Shown here one piece after another: positions 1-7,475 of a DNA stretch of 12,897 nucleotides. Within the stretch, counting starts at the first letter, position 1. Every line of letters starts with the position of its first letter. A program made the position numbers and the translations under genes. Origin of the DNA: an uncultured Pseudomonadota bacterium (GTDB lineage Bacteria > Myxococcota > UBA796); the NCBI GenBank assembly GCA_913040875.1, contig CAJWHX010000053.1, forward strand, positions 1-12,897, written 5' to 3'. Below the pieces are notes generated by a model, which was given only the letters and a program-made list of their open reading frames with translations, made no database searches and was not told the origin of the DNA.

Positions 1-443
1 TCTGTCTGGGATGCCAAGTCTACAAAGGCCTTGATAATTCCGAGTACCGTTCCAAAAAGACCTAAAAATGGGGCATTGGATCCTGTGGTTCCTATGATGA
101 TGATGCCTCTATCCAAACGACTGCGTTCAAATACGATTCGTCCAGCGATGGCATTTTCGGCGGCTGCGTGACCACCTCTTTCATGCGCAGATAGACCAGA
201 TTGAAGGACACTCGATTCGATCCCGTCGAGATTTTTGAGACTGGCTGAGAAGGTTTCTTTGGACTCGCCTTCTAAGAAACCGGACAATGCTTGTTGCAGC
301 TTGCCGAGAGGGGTTTTGTTTTGTTGTAAAAACAGCACGCGTTCAATGGCAACCGTGACACAAGCGGCTGACAGTAGCACAAGGAGCCACAACACCCACT
401 CACTACCCAGCATGGCAAAGGCGAACATCTTTTCTTCTAACAT
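1..443 (-). CDS. MotA/TolQ/ExbB proton channel family protein, partial (C-terminus outside window)
   Basis: Proton-channel subunit of an inner-membrane TolQR/ExbBD/MotAB-type energy-transducing complex. The first 147 codons are visible; the gene runs off the left edge. An N-terminal hydrophobic helix (about residues 12-32, WVLWLLVLLSAACVTVAIE) is followed by a soluble segment and then by the family hallmark near residues 118-141, with APFLGLFGTVLGI, the start of the conserved pore helix pair. The ATG at 441-443 is preceded on the minus strand by a purine-rich GGAGAG with suitable spacing, and a TTGACA promoter element lies further up. The partner ExbD/TolR gene would be expected beyond the left edge but cannot be seen. 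TolQ and ExbB cannot be told apart from this fragment. Family assignment is sure; the specific system is not. Confidence 0.9.
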   Translation of the reverse strand, partial: MLEEKMFAFAMLGSEWVLWLLVLLSAACVTVAIERVLFLQQNKTPLGKLQQALSGFLEGESKETFSASLKNLDGIESSVLQSGLSAHERGGHAAAENAIAGRIVFERSRLDRGIIIIGTTGSNAPFLGLFGTVLGIIKAFVDLASQT

Positions 444-473
444 TGTCTCTCCAAAGCAGTTTATTGCATATTA

Positions 474-501
474 AGAGTAGCCGACTTCCAAGCCTTGTCA
501 A
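474..501 (-). promoter_or_regulatory. Candidate sigma70-type promoter of the TolQ/ExbB-like gene
   Basis: On the minus strand a perfect TTGACA (496-501) is followed after 16 bases by TACTCT (474-479), a poor match to TATAAT. A transcript would begin about 25-30 bases before the start codon at 443. The -35 box is strong, the -10 box weak. The rest of 446-637 shows no gene; it holds two AATTGTT repeats just upstream of the -35 box. Confidence 0.35.
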
Positions 502-630
502 CGCATCCAATTGTTAAGAATTGTTGTCATTTGCTCAGTTATTCTATTCGCAGTTTCTTACAGAGGGATGGATTGGGAATCGGTATTGGAGTTTTATCCT
601 CTATCCTTTTAGAAGGAACCACTGTTCGTT

Positions 631-664
631 TAAACGAAAAAGGGACACCGAAGTGTCCCTTTTG
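631..664 (-). terminator. Rho-independent terminator of the thioredoxin-like lipoprotein gene
   Basis: A perfect 11-bp stem (638-648 with 653-663) closes a 4-base loop. On the minus strand the loop reads C-TTCG-G, the very stable UUCG tetraloop, and the stem runs straight into TTTTTCGTTT. It sits 25 bases after the stop codon of the gene ending at 689, so it is oriented to end that transcript. Confidence 0.85.
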
Positions 665-688
665 GAGTCGAATCAAACAATCAGCGGA

Positions 689-1423
689 TTAGTTGAGCCA
701 ACCATTGATCATGTCATCAGTCAAACGAGCAGGGTGTCCGCGCCATACGATGGTGCCATCTTTAACGACAGCTGCTGCAGGAATACCAGATACGTTGAAG
801 TGCTTAGACAATGCGCCATTTTCTTTGGCAACTGGGTACGTTACGTTCTTCTCTTGCAAGAAGGACATAGCCTCTTCTTTGCTCTTTCCACGGGTCAACT
901 TGGTTAAACCAACCATTTGGAGACCTTTTGAGTTGTAGGTGTCAAACATCTTTTGCATGTTGGGCACTTCACGTTTACAGTGTGGACACCAAACTTCCCA
1001 GAATACTAGTAAAGAAACGCCTTTTGACAAGTTGACAGCGCTTGCATCTCCAATCATCCATTCATCGATGGTGAGGTCAGATGGTGCAGCTTTACCAAAG
1101 ACTTCAAGTTCTTTACCCATCTTCGCAGCACGTTTGAATGTTCTGGTGGTGGAATATTTCTTTTCGATTTCGGCATACTTGGCTTTTGCACCAGCGACGT
1201 CGTTTTTACCAAGGGCTTCTTGCATTCCTTTAAGCAATTCTTGGGCTGCAGTTTCCTCAGCAGGATTTGCTTGAGCGGTCTTTGCAGTGGCGGCGGCTTT
1301 GGGTGCCTTTTCCAATTCTGCAATTTTCTTTTCCATTTCTTCAACTTTGGTGTTGAGTTCTTTTACTTGGTCTGCTGTTGCACAACCGGTGAACAATAGG
1401 GTGCTAAAAATAAGCTGTCTCAT
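689..1423 (-). CDS. Thioredoxin-fold (TlpA/ResA-like) lipoprotein with N-terminal coiled coil
   Basis: Predicted periplasmic thiol-disulfide protein. I choose the ATG at 1421-1423, not the upstream one at 1439-1441, because GGAG lies 6 bases before it and the protein then begins with a compact lipoprotein signal, MRQLIFSTLLFTGC (Cys 14 lipidated). Residues 17-40 form a charged heptad-like coiled coil, then comes an Ala/Lys-rich linker and a helical stretch (about 58-108). The redoxin domain covers about 112-244: WCPHC at 145-149 is the CxxC active site and GIP at 213-215 gives the cis-proline. The length (244 aa) exceeds that of a bare TlpA because of the N-terminal helical part. It is a single-gene unit with its own terminator. 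Whether it reduces cytochrome c haem sites or other disulfides cannot be judged here. The lipobox has Phe at -3, which is slightly unusual. Confidence 0.88.
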   Translation of the reverse strand: MRQLIFSTLLFTGCATADQVKELNTKVEEMEKKIAELEKAPKAAATAKTAQANPAEETAAQELLKGMQEALGKNDVAGAKAKYAEIEKKYSTTRTFKRAAKMGKELEVFGKAAPSDLTIDEWMIGDASAVNLSKGVSLLVFWEVWCPHCKREVPNMQKMFDTYNSKGLQMVGLTKLTRGKSKEEAMSFLQEKNVTYPVAKENGALSKHFNVSGIPAAAVVKDGTIVWRGHPARLTDDMINGWLN

Positions 1424-1551
1424 ACAAGTCTCCATATACAATAGACAAAGGGTGGGTCATTAAATCAAAGTTAATCTACTACAAATCTCTCAATGTGCAA
1501 GTTTTTCAACCATAATCATGGAAAAGGATGTGTCAACTCACCAGTTCGAAC

Positions 1552-2271
1552 TTACAAACGTTTGTTTGCGAGTGTTACAAACAGTCCATACAGGTCCGAC
1601 AAATCGGTATCCCAACCCAAATGTTCTCGTTGTGTATCCATCAGCGAGGATTGTCCACGAGCAATCGGGCCGGTCAATACTTGATTGAGCATGCCGCGCT
1701 TGGCGTTGGATAAACTTTGCTCTGCGAGAGCATACAGTAAATCGGCAGCCATATCATCACTGTAGCCTTCTCTTTGTAGCACTTCCTTAGCCAAGGAGAA
1801 CAGGATGGTGGTGAAATTACCACTTAGAACAGCAGCGGTATGGTAAGACAACCGGTTTCCAATAAATGGGTATACCGTAAAGCCAAGTTGATTGGCGAAT
1901 GTAAGGATGTGACTGCGCATTGTGTCCGAAATATGTTCTCCACACTCTAGGGTGGCGGGAATGGTATCCGGAATGTGGATCTCAGGTCCGGGGAAACTCT
2001 GAATCGGGTGAAGACAAGCGATGTGTGCCTCCAGTGTAGGAAAAACATCGAGACCGATCGATCCACTGGCATGAACGACGCAGACATCTGAGTGGTACGT
2101 TAGCTGCTTGGTAACCTCGACAATGGCGGATTCTGATACACAAATATAGACCAGACCATTCATCTCTGATGGAAATGTCCGTCCGTAGGTTGTATGTGGG
2201 ATCGATTGTCGATCGAGGATATACGCCAGCGATCTTCCCAATCTGCCTTGTCCGATGATGTGAATCTGCAT
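1552..2271 (-). CDS. Rossmann-fold / DUF2520 domain protein
   Basis: 239-residue protein of the family that joins an N-terminal NAD(P)-binding Rossmann domain to a helical DUF2520 domain. The nucleotide loop is G-Q-G-R-L-G at residues 7-12 after a beta strand, the family's LHPIQSF stretch is at 87-93, and the C-terminal half has SYHTAAVLSGNF and LTGPIARG, all typical. The start at 2269-2271 is preferred over an ATG-type codon 21 triplets upstream because a perfect GGGAGG lies 5 bases before it (2277-2282). The fold resembles 6-phosphogluconate-dehydrogenase-like oxidoreductases, but no substrate has been established that I can name. It is divergent from rbfA across about 100 bases. No terminator is obvious after it; the short palindrome CAAACGTTTG lies within its last codons. 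Confidence 0.85.
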   Translation of the reverse strand: MQIHIIGQGRLGRSLAYILDRQSIPHTTYGRTFPSEMNGLVYICVSESAIVEVTKQLTYHSDVCVVHASGSIGLDVFPTLEAHIACLHPIQSFPGPEIHIPDTIPATLECGEHISDTMRSHILTFANQLGFTVYPFIGNRLSYHTAAVLSGNFTTILFSLAKEVLQREGYSDDMAADLLYALAEQSLSNAKRGMLNQVLTGPIARGQSSLMDTQREHLGWDTDLSDLYGLFVTLANKRL

Positions 2272-2319
2272 TCGAACCTCCCTGTCATGTGTATCGGTTC
2301 TGAAAGCGTGTATCAAGGC

Positions 2320-2348
2320 TTGATTTGTTGCCAAGGATCGGATATGTT
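2320..2348 (+). promoter_or_regulatory. Promoter of rbfA-truB
   Basis: TTGATT (2320-2325), a 17-base spacer and TATGTT (2343-2348) give a reasonable sigma70-type promoter. Transcription would start near 2355, leaving a leader of about 17 bases that contains the GGAGG ribosome binding site. The element lies inside the short region between the divergent DUF2520 and rbfA genes. Confidence 0.5.
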
Positions 2349-2371
2349 CCGAGTCTGAATCGGAGGAACGG

Positions 2372-2743
2372 ATGTCAAAACGAACACAGCGTGTTTCAAT
2401 GGAAATTCAACGGGTCTTGAGCGACGTATTGTTGCGTGGACTTCCAGATCCTCGTGTGACACCCATCAGCATCACTTCCGTGATCTGCTCCCCAGATTTG
2501 CGTCATGCCAAGGTGCATTTTGTGCCGATGGGCGGTTTGGGAGATGTCCCTACGATTGTGGCAGGGCTTGAAGAAATAGGTGGGTTCATCAATCGTGAAG
2601 TCGCCAAGAAACTGAAGATGAAGTACAGTCCAAAACTTCGTTTTTATCCAGATGAACATTTCTTCGACAATGTAGATTTTATTGATCGGTTGGACAATAT
2701 GACGTTTGTTGAAACGGATTCTGAAGATCATTCGGACTCCTAA
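2372..2743 (+). CDS. rbfA: 30S ribosome-binding factor A
   Basis: Cytoplasmic 30S assembly factor that binds free small subunits and helps 16S rRNA 5'-end maturation. The 123-residue length fits the family. The N-terminus (R-V-S-M-E-I-Q-R-V-L-S-D-V-L) is the first helix; the KH-type core follows with SVICSPDLRHAKVHF and the C-terminal MKYSPKLRFYPDEHF, both typical RbfA signatures. The tail is acidic. A clear GGAGG precedes the ATG at 2372. truB starts 8 bases after the stop, the very common rbfA-truB pairing, so both are likely cotranscribed from the promoter at 2320-2348. Confidence 0.95.
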   Translation: MSKRTQRVSMEIQRVLSDVLLRGLPDPRVTPISITSVICSPDLRHAKVHFVPMGGLGDVPTIVAGLEEIGGFINREVAKKLKMKYSPKLRFYPDEHFFDNVDFIDRLDNMTFVETDSEDHSDS

Positions 2744-2751
2744 GGCGCGGT

Positions 2752-3753
2752 ATGTATTTCCTGTGCGTCGATAAACCTTCTGGCTATACGAGTCATGATA
2801 TTGTATTCTTGTTTCGTGTATTGACGGGCATCAAAAAAATAGGGCACACCGGTACATTAGACCCATTTGCAACGGGCGTACTGGTCTTGGCATTTCAAGA
2901 CGCCACGAAGTTGATTGGACACATCCCCACCCATTCAAAACATTATCAATGTGTGCTGAAACTTGGTGAAAGAACAGAAACAGCTGATTGTACGGGTGAT
3001 CTGGTTGATACAGTTCCAGTTCCCGTGGATGCCAATAGCTTGATCGAAGACCATCTGTCTCATTTTACAGGTAGAATCACGCAGACACCACCGAAGTATT
3101 CCGCCATCAAGGTGAACGGTAAGCGGTTGTACGAGTATGCCAGGCAGGGACTGGATGTGGATATTCCAAGTCGTGAGGTGCACATTGATGCTCTTTCTTT
3201 GCTGAGTGAAGTGGATGGGTATACGCCGTCGACTGCTGAGATTGGACTGGATATCCACTGTTCAAAGGGAACCTACATCCGGTCTCTTGGATGTGATATC
3301 GCTGAATCCATTGGTACTGCAGGTCATCTATCTGTCCTGCGGAGGCTCTCCAGTGATGGTGTCGATATATCAAAGGCGTTGACGTTACAGCAAGTGGCAG
3401 AGTTGGTGACGCATGAGCCAGTTGAAGATTGGCGCTTGGCACTGAGTAAAGAAGGCAAAGATCTATTTACCCGCCGTTCTAGATCTGAAGTGTTGGACCT
3501 GTTGAAGTCTCACTGGATCAGCCCCACAGTCCTATTTCGGTCGATGCCGAGTGTTGTCGCCAATCTAGAAGAATCATTCCGATTGGCTCAGGGTACGTGT
3601 ATAGACAGCCTGCGGACACGGCTTCCATCGACTGAAGTCATTCAAGTCCTCTGGAACAATCACATTCTGGCGTTGGTTCGATCGAACGGAACGATTGTAC
3701 GAGTCAATCCTTCCATCGCCGATATGCGAATCGCACAGCAATCAGCAATATAA
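2752..3753 (+). CDS. truB: tRNA pseudouridine(55) synthase TruB
   Basis: Converts U55 in the T-loop of elongator tRNAs to pseudouridine. The 333-residue protein begins VDKPSGYTSHD and carries the catalytic motif GHTGTLDPFATGVL at residues 31-44, with the nucleophile Asp37. Further family segments are PPKYSAIKVNGKRLYEYAR and CSKGTYIRSLG. It is about 20 residues longer than the Escherichia coli enzyme, and its C-terminal third (about 240-333) is too divergent for me to name, though a small PUA-like domain is expected there. Its ribosome binding site is weak (AAGG), so coupling to rbfA is likely. Its last 50 bases overlap the end of the DedA-family gene on the other strand. Confidence 0.95.
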   Translation: MYFLCVDKPSGYTSHDIVFLFRVLTGIKKIGHTGTLDPFATGVLVLAFQDATKLIGHIPTHSKHYQCVLKLGERTETADCTGDLVDTVPVPVDANSLIEDHLSHFTGRITQTPPKYSAIKVNGKRLYEYARQGLDVDIPSREVHIDALSLLSEVDGYTPSTAEIGLDIHCSKGTYIRSLGCDIAESIGTAGHLSVLRRLSSDGVDISKALTLQQVAELVTHEPVEDWRLALSKEGKDLFTRRSRSEVLDLLKSHWISPTVLFRSMPSVVANLEESFRLAQGTCIDSLRTRLPSTEVIQVLWNNHILALVRSNGTIVRVNPSIADMRIAQQSAI

Positions 3754-4336
3754 CAATTCCACTGATGTATCCAGCGTACTCAATGAACGACTCGGTGTTT
3801 TGACGAATTTTTGCGGCATCATCTGCAAAGTAATATCCGAGACCCAAATAGAGATTGACGGTGACCAGTGCTGATAAACCATCGATCAAGTAGAATCGAC
3901 CGGCACTTACAGCTGAGGCTCCGGCAAAGAAGAACGTTGGGAAGCGCATACCAGGGATTTGCCGCGCTATCACAATCGCCCAGTCTCCATATTTTCGGTA
4001 AAATTGTTCGATGTCCTCGATCTGTTTTTGACCGATGAGTCGACTGACAAACCCTGTGGACTGTAATCCAACAGTACGACCAAAATACCAAGCGATTAGG
4101 TCACCCAAGGTCACACCCAGAAAACCATAAATCCACGCGGTTAACAGACTCGCGTGCTCATTTCCAACCAAGACGCCCATTGCAAGCAATGAGATTTCCT
4201 CGGGTATGGGCAACCCCAGTGGAGCCAATATCAAGGCGGCAAAGCCGGTGAATACACCGTATTGAATGAACAAAGTCTGGAAGAGTGTTTGCATGGACTT
4301 GACGAGGGTTGTTGGTGTGTTCATATATGGCATCAT
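3704..4336 (-). CDS. DedA family (VTT/SNARE-associated) membrane protein
   Basis: Inner-membrane protein of the DedA/VTT family, whose members act as lipid scramblases or flippases (for example of undecaprenyl phosphate) in several bacteria. Recognisable parts are the re-entrant segment LGLPIPEEISLLAMGVLVG, the GDLIAWYFGR stretch, the signature ARQIPGMRFPTFFFAGAS (F/R-x-x-P-x-x-R-x(6)-A-G), and a C-terminal membrane helix ending in basic residues. The start is uncertain: in-frame ATGs lie at 4378, 4336, 4333 and 4324 (minus-strand first bases) and none has a good ribosome binding site. I use 4336 because it barely overlaps tsaE. The gene overlaps truB by 50 bases at its 3' end and abuts or overlaps tsaE at its 5' end, so it is boxed in by opposite-strand genes on both sides. 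Confidence 0.9.
   Translation of the reverse strand: MMPYMNTPTTLVKSMQTLFQTLFIQYGVFTGFAALILAPLGLPIPEEISLLAMGVLVGNEHASLLTAWIYGFLGVTLGDLIAWYFGRTVGLQSTGFVSRLIGQKQIEDIEQFYRKYGDWAIVIARQIPGMRFPTFFFAGASAVSAGRFYLIDGLSALVTVNLYLGLGYYFADDAAKIRQNTESFIEYAGYISGIVILLIAVRFAYRRWKD
4299..4329 (+). promoter_or_regulatory. Weak promoter candidate for tsaE inside the DedA gene
   Basis: TTGACG (4299-4304) is followed by the TA-rich CATATATGG; CATATA would be at 17 bases spacing and the better TATATG (4324-4329) at 19. With TATATG the start site would fall near 4335, almost on the tsaE start codon, implying a very short or absent leader. No Shine-Dalgarno sequence is visible before tsaE, which fits. The promoter itself is only suggestive. 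Confidence 0.25.
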
Positions 4337-4802
4337 GATGACATTGACAACCAGCAACCCACAAGAAACTGAATCCATTGCTCATTGGATGGTCAAGCAG
4401 CTGCCACCCACCGCAATCGCTTTGGTTGGGACTCTTGGAATGGGTAAAACCTGTTTTGCAAAAGGGTTTATTGAGGCCTTGGGAATGGATAAAGATCAGG
4501 TGTCCTCTCCAACCTTCTCACTGCTGCATGAGTATGATACCCATCCACCGGTATTGCATCTGGATGTCTATCGACTTGAGGCAGAAGATCTACCCAATTT
4601 GGGACTCGAAGAACGCATTGATGATCACATTGATATTGAAGCTGGGTTCGTGCTTGTAGAGTGGGCCGATATACATCCAGAATTAATGCCCCCCAGCGCG
4701 CTTTGGATCCGATTTTCCCAAACGGAAAACGGGCGAACACTCGAGATTACAGGTCCTTCATCAACAATGGAATCCTTAGAAACAAGCCTGTCTGAACTGT
4801 GA
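4335..4802 (+). CDS. tsaE: tRNA threonylcarbamoyladenosine biosynthesis ATPase TsaE
   Basis: Small P-loop ATPase of the TsaB-TsaD-TsaE complex that makes t6A37 in ANN-decoding tRNAs. With the start at 4335 (ATG; an adjacent ATG at 4338 is equally possible) it has 155 residues, the usual size. Walker A is GTLGMGKT at residues 32-39; SPTFSLLHEY at 58-67 is the switch-like family motif, HLDVYRL follows at 75-81, and VEWAD at 108-112 is the conserved Trp-containing Walker-B-like segment. The frame is open further upstream, to 4266, but those codons are antisense to DedA and lie outside the usual family start. Its stop overlaps the next gene's GTG (GTGA), so translational coupling is likely. Confidence 0.93.
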   Translation: MMTLTTSNPQETESIAHWMVKQLPPTAIALVGTLGMGKTCFAKGFIEALGMDKDQVSSPTFSLLHEYDTHPPVLHLDVYRLEAEDLPNLGLEERIDDHIDIEAGFVLVEWADIHPELMPPSALWIRFSQTENGRTLEITGPSSTMESLETSLSEL

Positions 4803-5161
4803 AAACGTCAAGTTATCGTTTTTGGGGTCTGATGATGTTACTGGCTTCGTGTACCATGCCTTGGTCTGTTCGCGCGGTACCAGCTGTGAGTTTACGACAA
4901 AATGAGAACGGTACTGGAGACGAGGAGACGATTGCCTGTTTCGATTGCAATCCGTTGATTTTTGGAAAGCCGTTGAATATCAATCGAGCATCGATGGAGC
5001 ACCTTCGCAGTCTGCCTCACATAGGAGATAAAAGAGCGCTCGATATCGTATCCCACAGAACGCGATTCGGTGCTTTTGAGAAAGTAGAAGACTTGGATGA
5101 TGTACGTGGGATCGGTCCGAAGACTCTGATGAGGGTACAGCCTTATATTGTTACAGAGTAG
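4799..5161 (+). CDS. Exported ComEA-like helix-hairpin-helix protein
   Basis: 120-residue protein with an N-terminal export signal and a C-terminal double helix-hairpin-helix DNA-binding domain. The domain starts LNINRASMEHLRSLPHIG (59-76) and ends with the second hairpin VRGIG at 102-106, the pattern of ComEA, the periplasmic dsDNA receptor in natural transformation. The hydrophobic segment at 8-18 ends in LLASC, which fits a lipobox with Cys18; cleavage after VRA (residue 26) by signal peptidase I is the alternative. A CFDC pair at 47-50 could form a disulfide. The start is GTG, embedded in the tsaE stop as GTGA. The last 19 bases overlap the end of the MBL-fold gene. A competence role is inference from the domain alone. 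Confidence 0.85.
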   Translation: MKTSSYRFWGLMMLLASCTMPWSVRAVPAVSLRQNENGTGDEETIACFDCNPLIFGKPLNINRASMEHLRSLPHIGDKRALDIVSHRTRFGAFEKVEDLDDVRGIGPKTLMRVQPYIVTE

Positions 5162-5979
5162 TCAGAGTGACCTCTAATCCAACCAGATGTCTTAGAGAGG
5201 AGTTGTGTTGCTGCGTCGTCTTCTTCTAAAAACAACAGACCACAATGCACTTGAATTGCTGCCATACCGATATATTTGGCGGGTAACTCGGTGTAAATGA
5301 GTCGAGCCAGTTCTAGGGTGCTTTGAGGTGTCTCGCTTAGGAGATTCCAAATTTGCAGGAGTCTATTTGTTCGATGGACGATGTATTCTTGTAGTAAAGC
5401 ATCTGCATTGGTTAGCGCACCACCGTGTGCAGGCAGTAACCGAGAAGGCGTAAAGGTACGCAGTCGCCTCAAACTGCGAAGGTACTCACGTATGGAGCCT
5501 TCGGTTGGGTTGATTAGAATGGTGCCTTCTCCAGCGACCATATCTCCAGCGATAAGACTTCGATCTGCTTTGGATATGAGGCAAAGATGTCCTGGGGCGT
5601 GACCAGGTGTGTGTATCGCAGTCCAGATATCTCCCCCACTAGCAAATTGATGGCCCTCATCAATCCGGTGGTCCACTTGGAATTTGATCAATTCATCTGT
5701 CCGTTTGTGCGCGATGATGGGGATGTTGAAATGATCACGGAGTATTTCAGCGGATCCAATGTGGTCATGGTGATGATGTGTAAGAAACACTGCCGATGGT
5801 TGAAATTCTTCGAGGTGATCGATCAACGTTTGTTGCGTTGCAGGTGTGTTCGCAGCAGGATCGACGACCATTCCACCAGTCTTGGCGGTGATCCATGCAT
5901 TGGTCGTCGTCGCAGGAGGCAAGGTGGGACTGGGAACCAGAATACGATGTAGGTTTGGATGTAAGGTCTCGATTTCCAC
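5143..5979 (-). CDS. MBL-fold metallo-hydrolase (LACTB2/glyoxalase-II-like)
   Basis: 278-residue metallo-beta-lactamase-fold hydrolase, probably cytoplasmic since no signal is seen. Metal ligands are all present: THHHHDH at 67-73 (His68, His70, Asp72, His73), TPGHAPGH at 124-131 (His127), AGD at 144-146 (Asp146) and PAHGG at 183-187 (His185). A C-terminal helical part (about 195-265) with LARLIYTELP resembles the winged-helix-like end of LACTB2-type proteins, which act on RNA or thioesters. Translation starts at GTG (5977-5979) with AGGA about 6-7 bases upstream. It begins 33 bases after the pseudokinase stop, so it is probably the last gene of the icmF operon. A thioesterase role beside an acyl-CoA mutase is possible but is inference. 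Confidence 0.88.
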   Translation of the reverse strand: MEIETLHPNLHRILVPSPTLPPATTTNAWITAKTGGMVVDPAANTPATQQTLIDHLEEFQPSAVFLTHHHHDHIGSAEILRDHFNIPIIAHKRTDELIKFQVDHRIDEGHQFASGGDIWTAIHTPGHAPGHLCLISKADRSLIAGDMVAGEGTILINPTEGSIREYLRSLRRLRTFTPSRLLPAHGGALTNADALLQEYIVHRTNRLLQIWNLLSETPQSTLELARLIYTELPAKYIGMAAIQVHCGLLFLEEDDAATQLLSKTSGWIRGHSDYSVTI

Positions 5980-6012
5980 AGGCTATCCTACGCAAGATCA
6001 TCGACAGGGTGT

Positions 6013-7416
6013 TCAGAACAACACGGTGTAAATAAATATTAACAGAAGGACTGAGTTGACAAGGATCAATATTGTGGCCCTTTGTTGCGCGGCGAAGACC
6101 TCTCCAATCAGTGATGCTTCAGCAAGATCATAGGGTTGTAAAGAATGCTCGGAGAGACTGGTTTCTGCCGTGTCGGTATGGTCGGATTTGGAGGGGGCAA
6201 GAGTGTCTAGACCCAACTCAAGTTGAGAACTGTTCAGATCAGATGGTGCTGGAATTTGGGCAGTAGGGAGATCTTCACTGATTTCGGTGATGTCCAAGTC
6301 TGCTTTGTCGATGGAGTCGGATTGTTCTGTTGGTTGAGATGATGCTGGATGCAGAACAGGTTCTGGTATGGGGAGGACTGTTGCAGGACCGGTATCCCTT
6401 TGAAACTTTGGAGAATTAAATTGCGTCACTTCGATGTACGAATCGATTTCAGGTTCTAGTTGCTCGGTGACTTCTAGAACGTGTTGTTGCAATTTGGGTT
6501 CCACCTGGGGAAGCACTCTATTGGGAAGGATGAGATCAACACTGTGCGTGGTTGGATGAGCAACTTCTTGCAACCATTCTCCTAAGGCTTCGCCGAGTTC
6601 TGCTCGTTTTGTGTTTGGATGGATTTCTCGCAAGCGTTCCAAGTCTCTTAAGATGTAGGAATGATGACCATAGCGTTCACCGGCAGCAGGATGGAGCATT
6701 TTGGCGACCACCCGGTAGGCAGCGGGGTATGCGACCTTAATTCTATCCAGCCAGTGAGTGACATCCCCTCTGGAGGCCGCATATTCTGGATTTGGACGTC
6801 CAGTGTAAAGGGATTCCTTGAGGAGTAACGATGCGAAGATGGCACCGATGGACCACTGGTCACTTCTCCAATCAAAAAAGGTTCCGGTGGCTTGTTCGGG
6901 TGAAGAGAATGAGAATAGGTTTGTCTTGCTGTGTGTTCTCAAACCGATGATGCATACTCTTCCATCCACACCAAGTAAAATGTGGTCCCAATTTAGTCTT
7001 CCGTGCATCAGTGAAGGGGTTTGTTGCTGGAGATGCGTATATGCCAGCAAGATTTCCGACACGATGTCATAAATGGTGTCCTGTGGTAAGAGTGTCTTCG
7101 ATTGGTGAATCATGACTAGGACTTCGCGAAGAGAGGCGCCGTGAATCCATTCTCTGGCATATCCAAATTGTCTTTCATAGAGCTGGATGGCTTCTGGGAA
7201 TGTAGGGTGGTGTATACTGTTAAGCAATCGGAAATCGTCCTGTAAAGCGAAGCAATTCTCCGGTTGTCTATGCGTATGGTGTAAACAATACACAGCCGCG
7301 TCAAATGGAATTCGAGTTCCACCTGCACGGGGAGCAAAAAACACTGCTCGATCTTCAGAGGTGTGGATCCTTTTGTTCAGTTGATAAGGACCTATATGTG
7401 TTGGATTCTCTGGCAT
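6013..7416 (-). CDS. Membrane-anchored protein kinase-like protein, probable pseudokinase
   Basis: 467 residues in three parts: a Ser/Thr-kinase-like domain (about 8-265), a long Pro/Ser/Thr/acidic low-complexity linker (about 285-440), and one C-terminal membrane helix (about 447-467, ATILILVNSVLLLIFIYTVLF without its last residues matters little), making a tail-anchored protein facing the cytoplasm. The fold is recognisable from EWIHGASLREVL, MHGRLNWDHILL (138-148), the SPEQ segment (172-175) and DQWSIG (186-191). Catalytic positions are lost: the VAIK lysine aligns with Tyr43, HRD reads HGR with Arg140 in place of the catalytic Asp, its Asn is His145, and the DFG Asp is replaced (IIGL, 156-159). 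The glycine loop is also missing. Hence it should bind partners and not phosphorylate. No clear ribosome binding site precedes 7416. It lies 59 bases after icmF and 33 before the MBL gene. Confidence 0.85.
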   Translation of the reverse strand: MPENPTHIGPYQLNKRIHTSEDRAVFFAPRAGGTRIPFDAAVYCLHHTHRQPENCFALQDDFRLLNSIHHPTFPEAIQLYERQFGYAREWIHGASLREVLVMIHQSKTLLPQDTIYDIVSEILLAYTHLQQQTPSLMHGRLNWDHILLGVDGRVCIIGLRTHSKTNLFSFSSPEQATGTFFDWRSDQWSIGAIFASLLLKESLYTGRPNPEYAASRGDVTHWLDRIKVAYPAAYRVVAKMLHPAAGERYGHHSYILRDLERLREIHPNTKRAELGEALGEWLQEVAHPTTHSVDLILPNRVLPQVEPKLQQHVLEVTEQLEPEIDSYIEVTQFNSPKFQRDTGPATVLPIPEPVLHPASSQPTEQSDSIDKADLDITEISEDLPTAQIPAPSDLNSSQLELGLDTLAPSKSDHTDTAETSLSEHSLQPYDLAEASLIGEVFAAQQRATILILVNSVLLLIFIYTVLF

Positions 7417-7475
7417 ATGGAGGGAACCATCGGGGACTATTGAGGGGTGAATGGAGGGAATGGATGTGGTTGAAA

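Noticed and set aside
6013..7416. Active Ser/Thr kinase
   Set aside because: Lys, Asp, Asn and DFG positions needed for phosphotransfer are all replaced in the best alignment I can make by eye.
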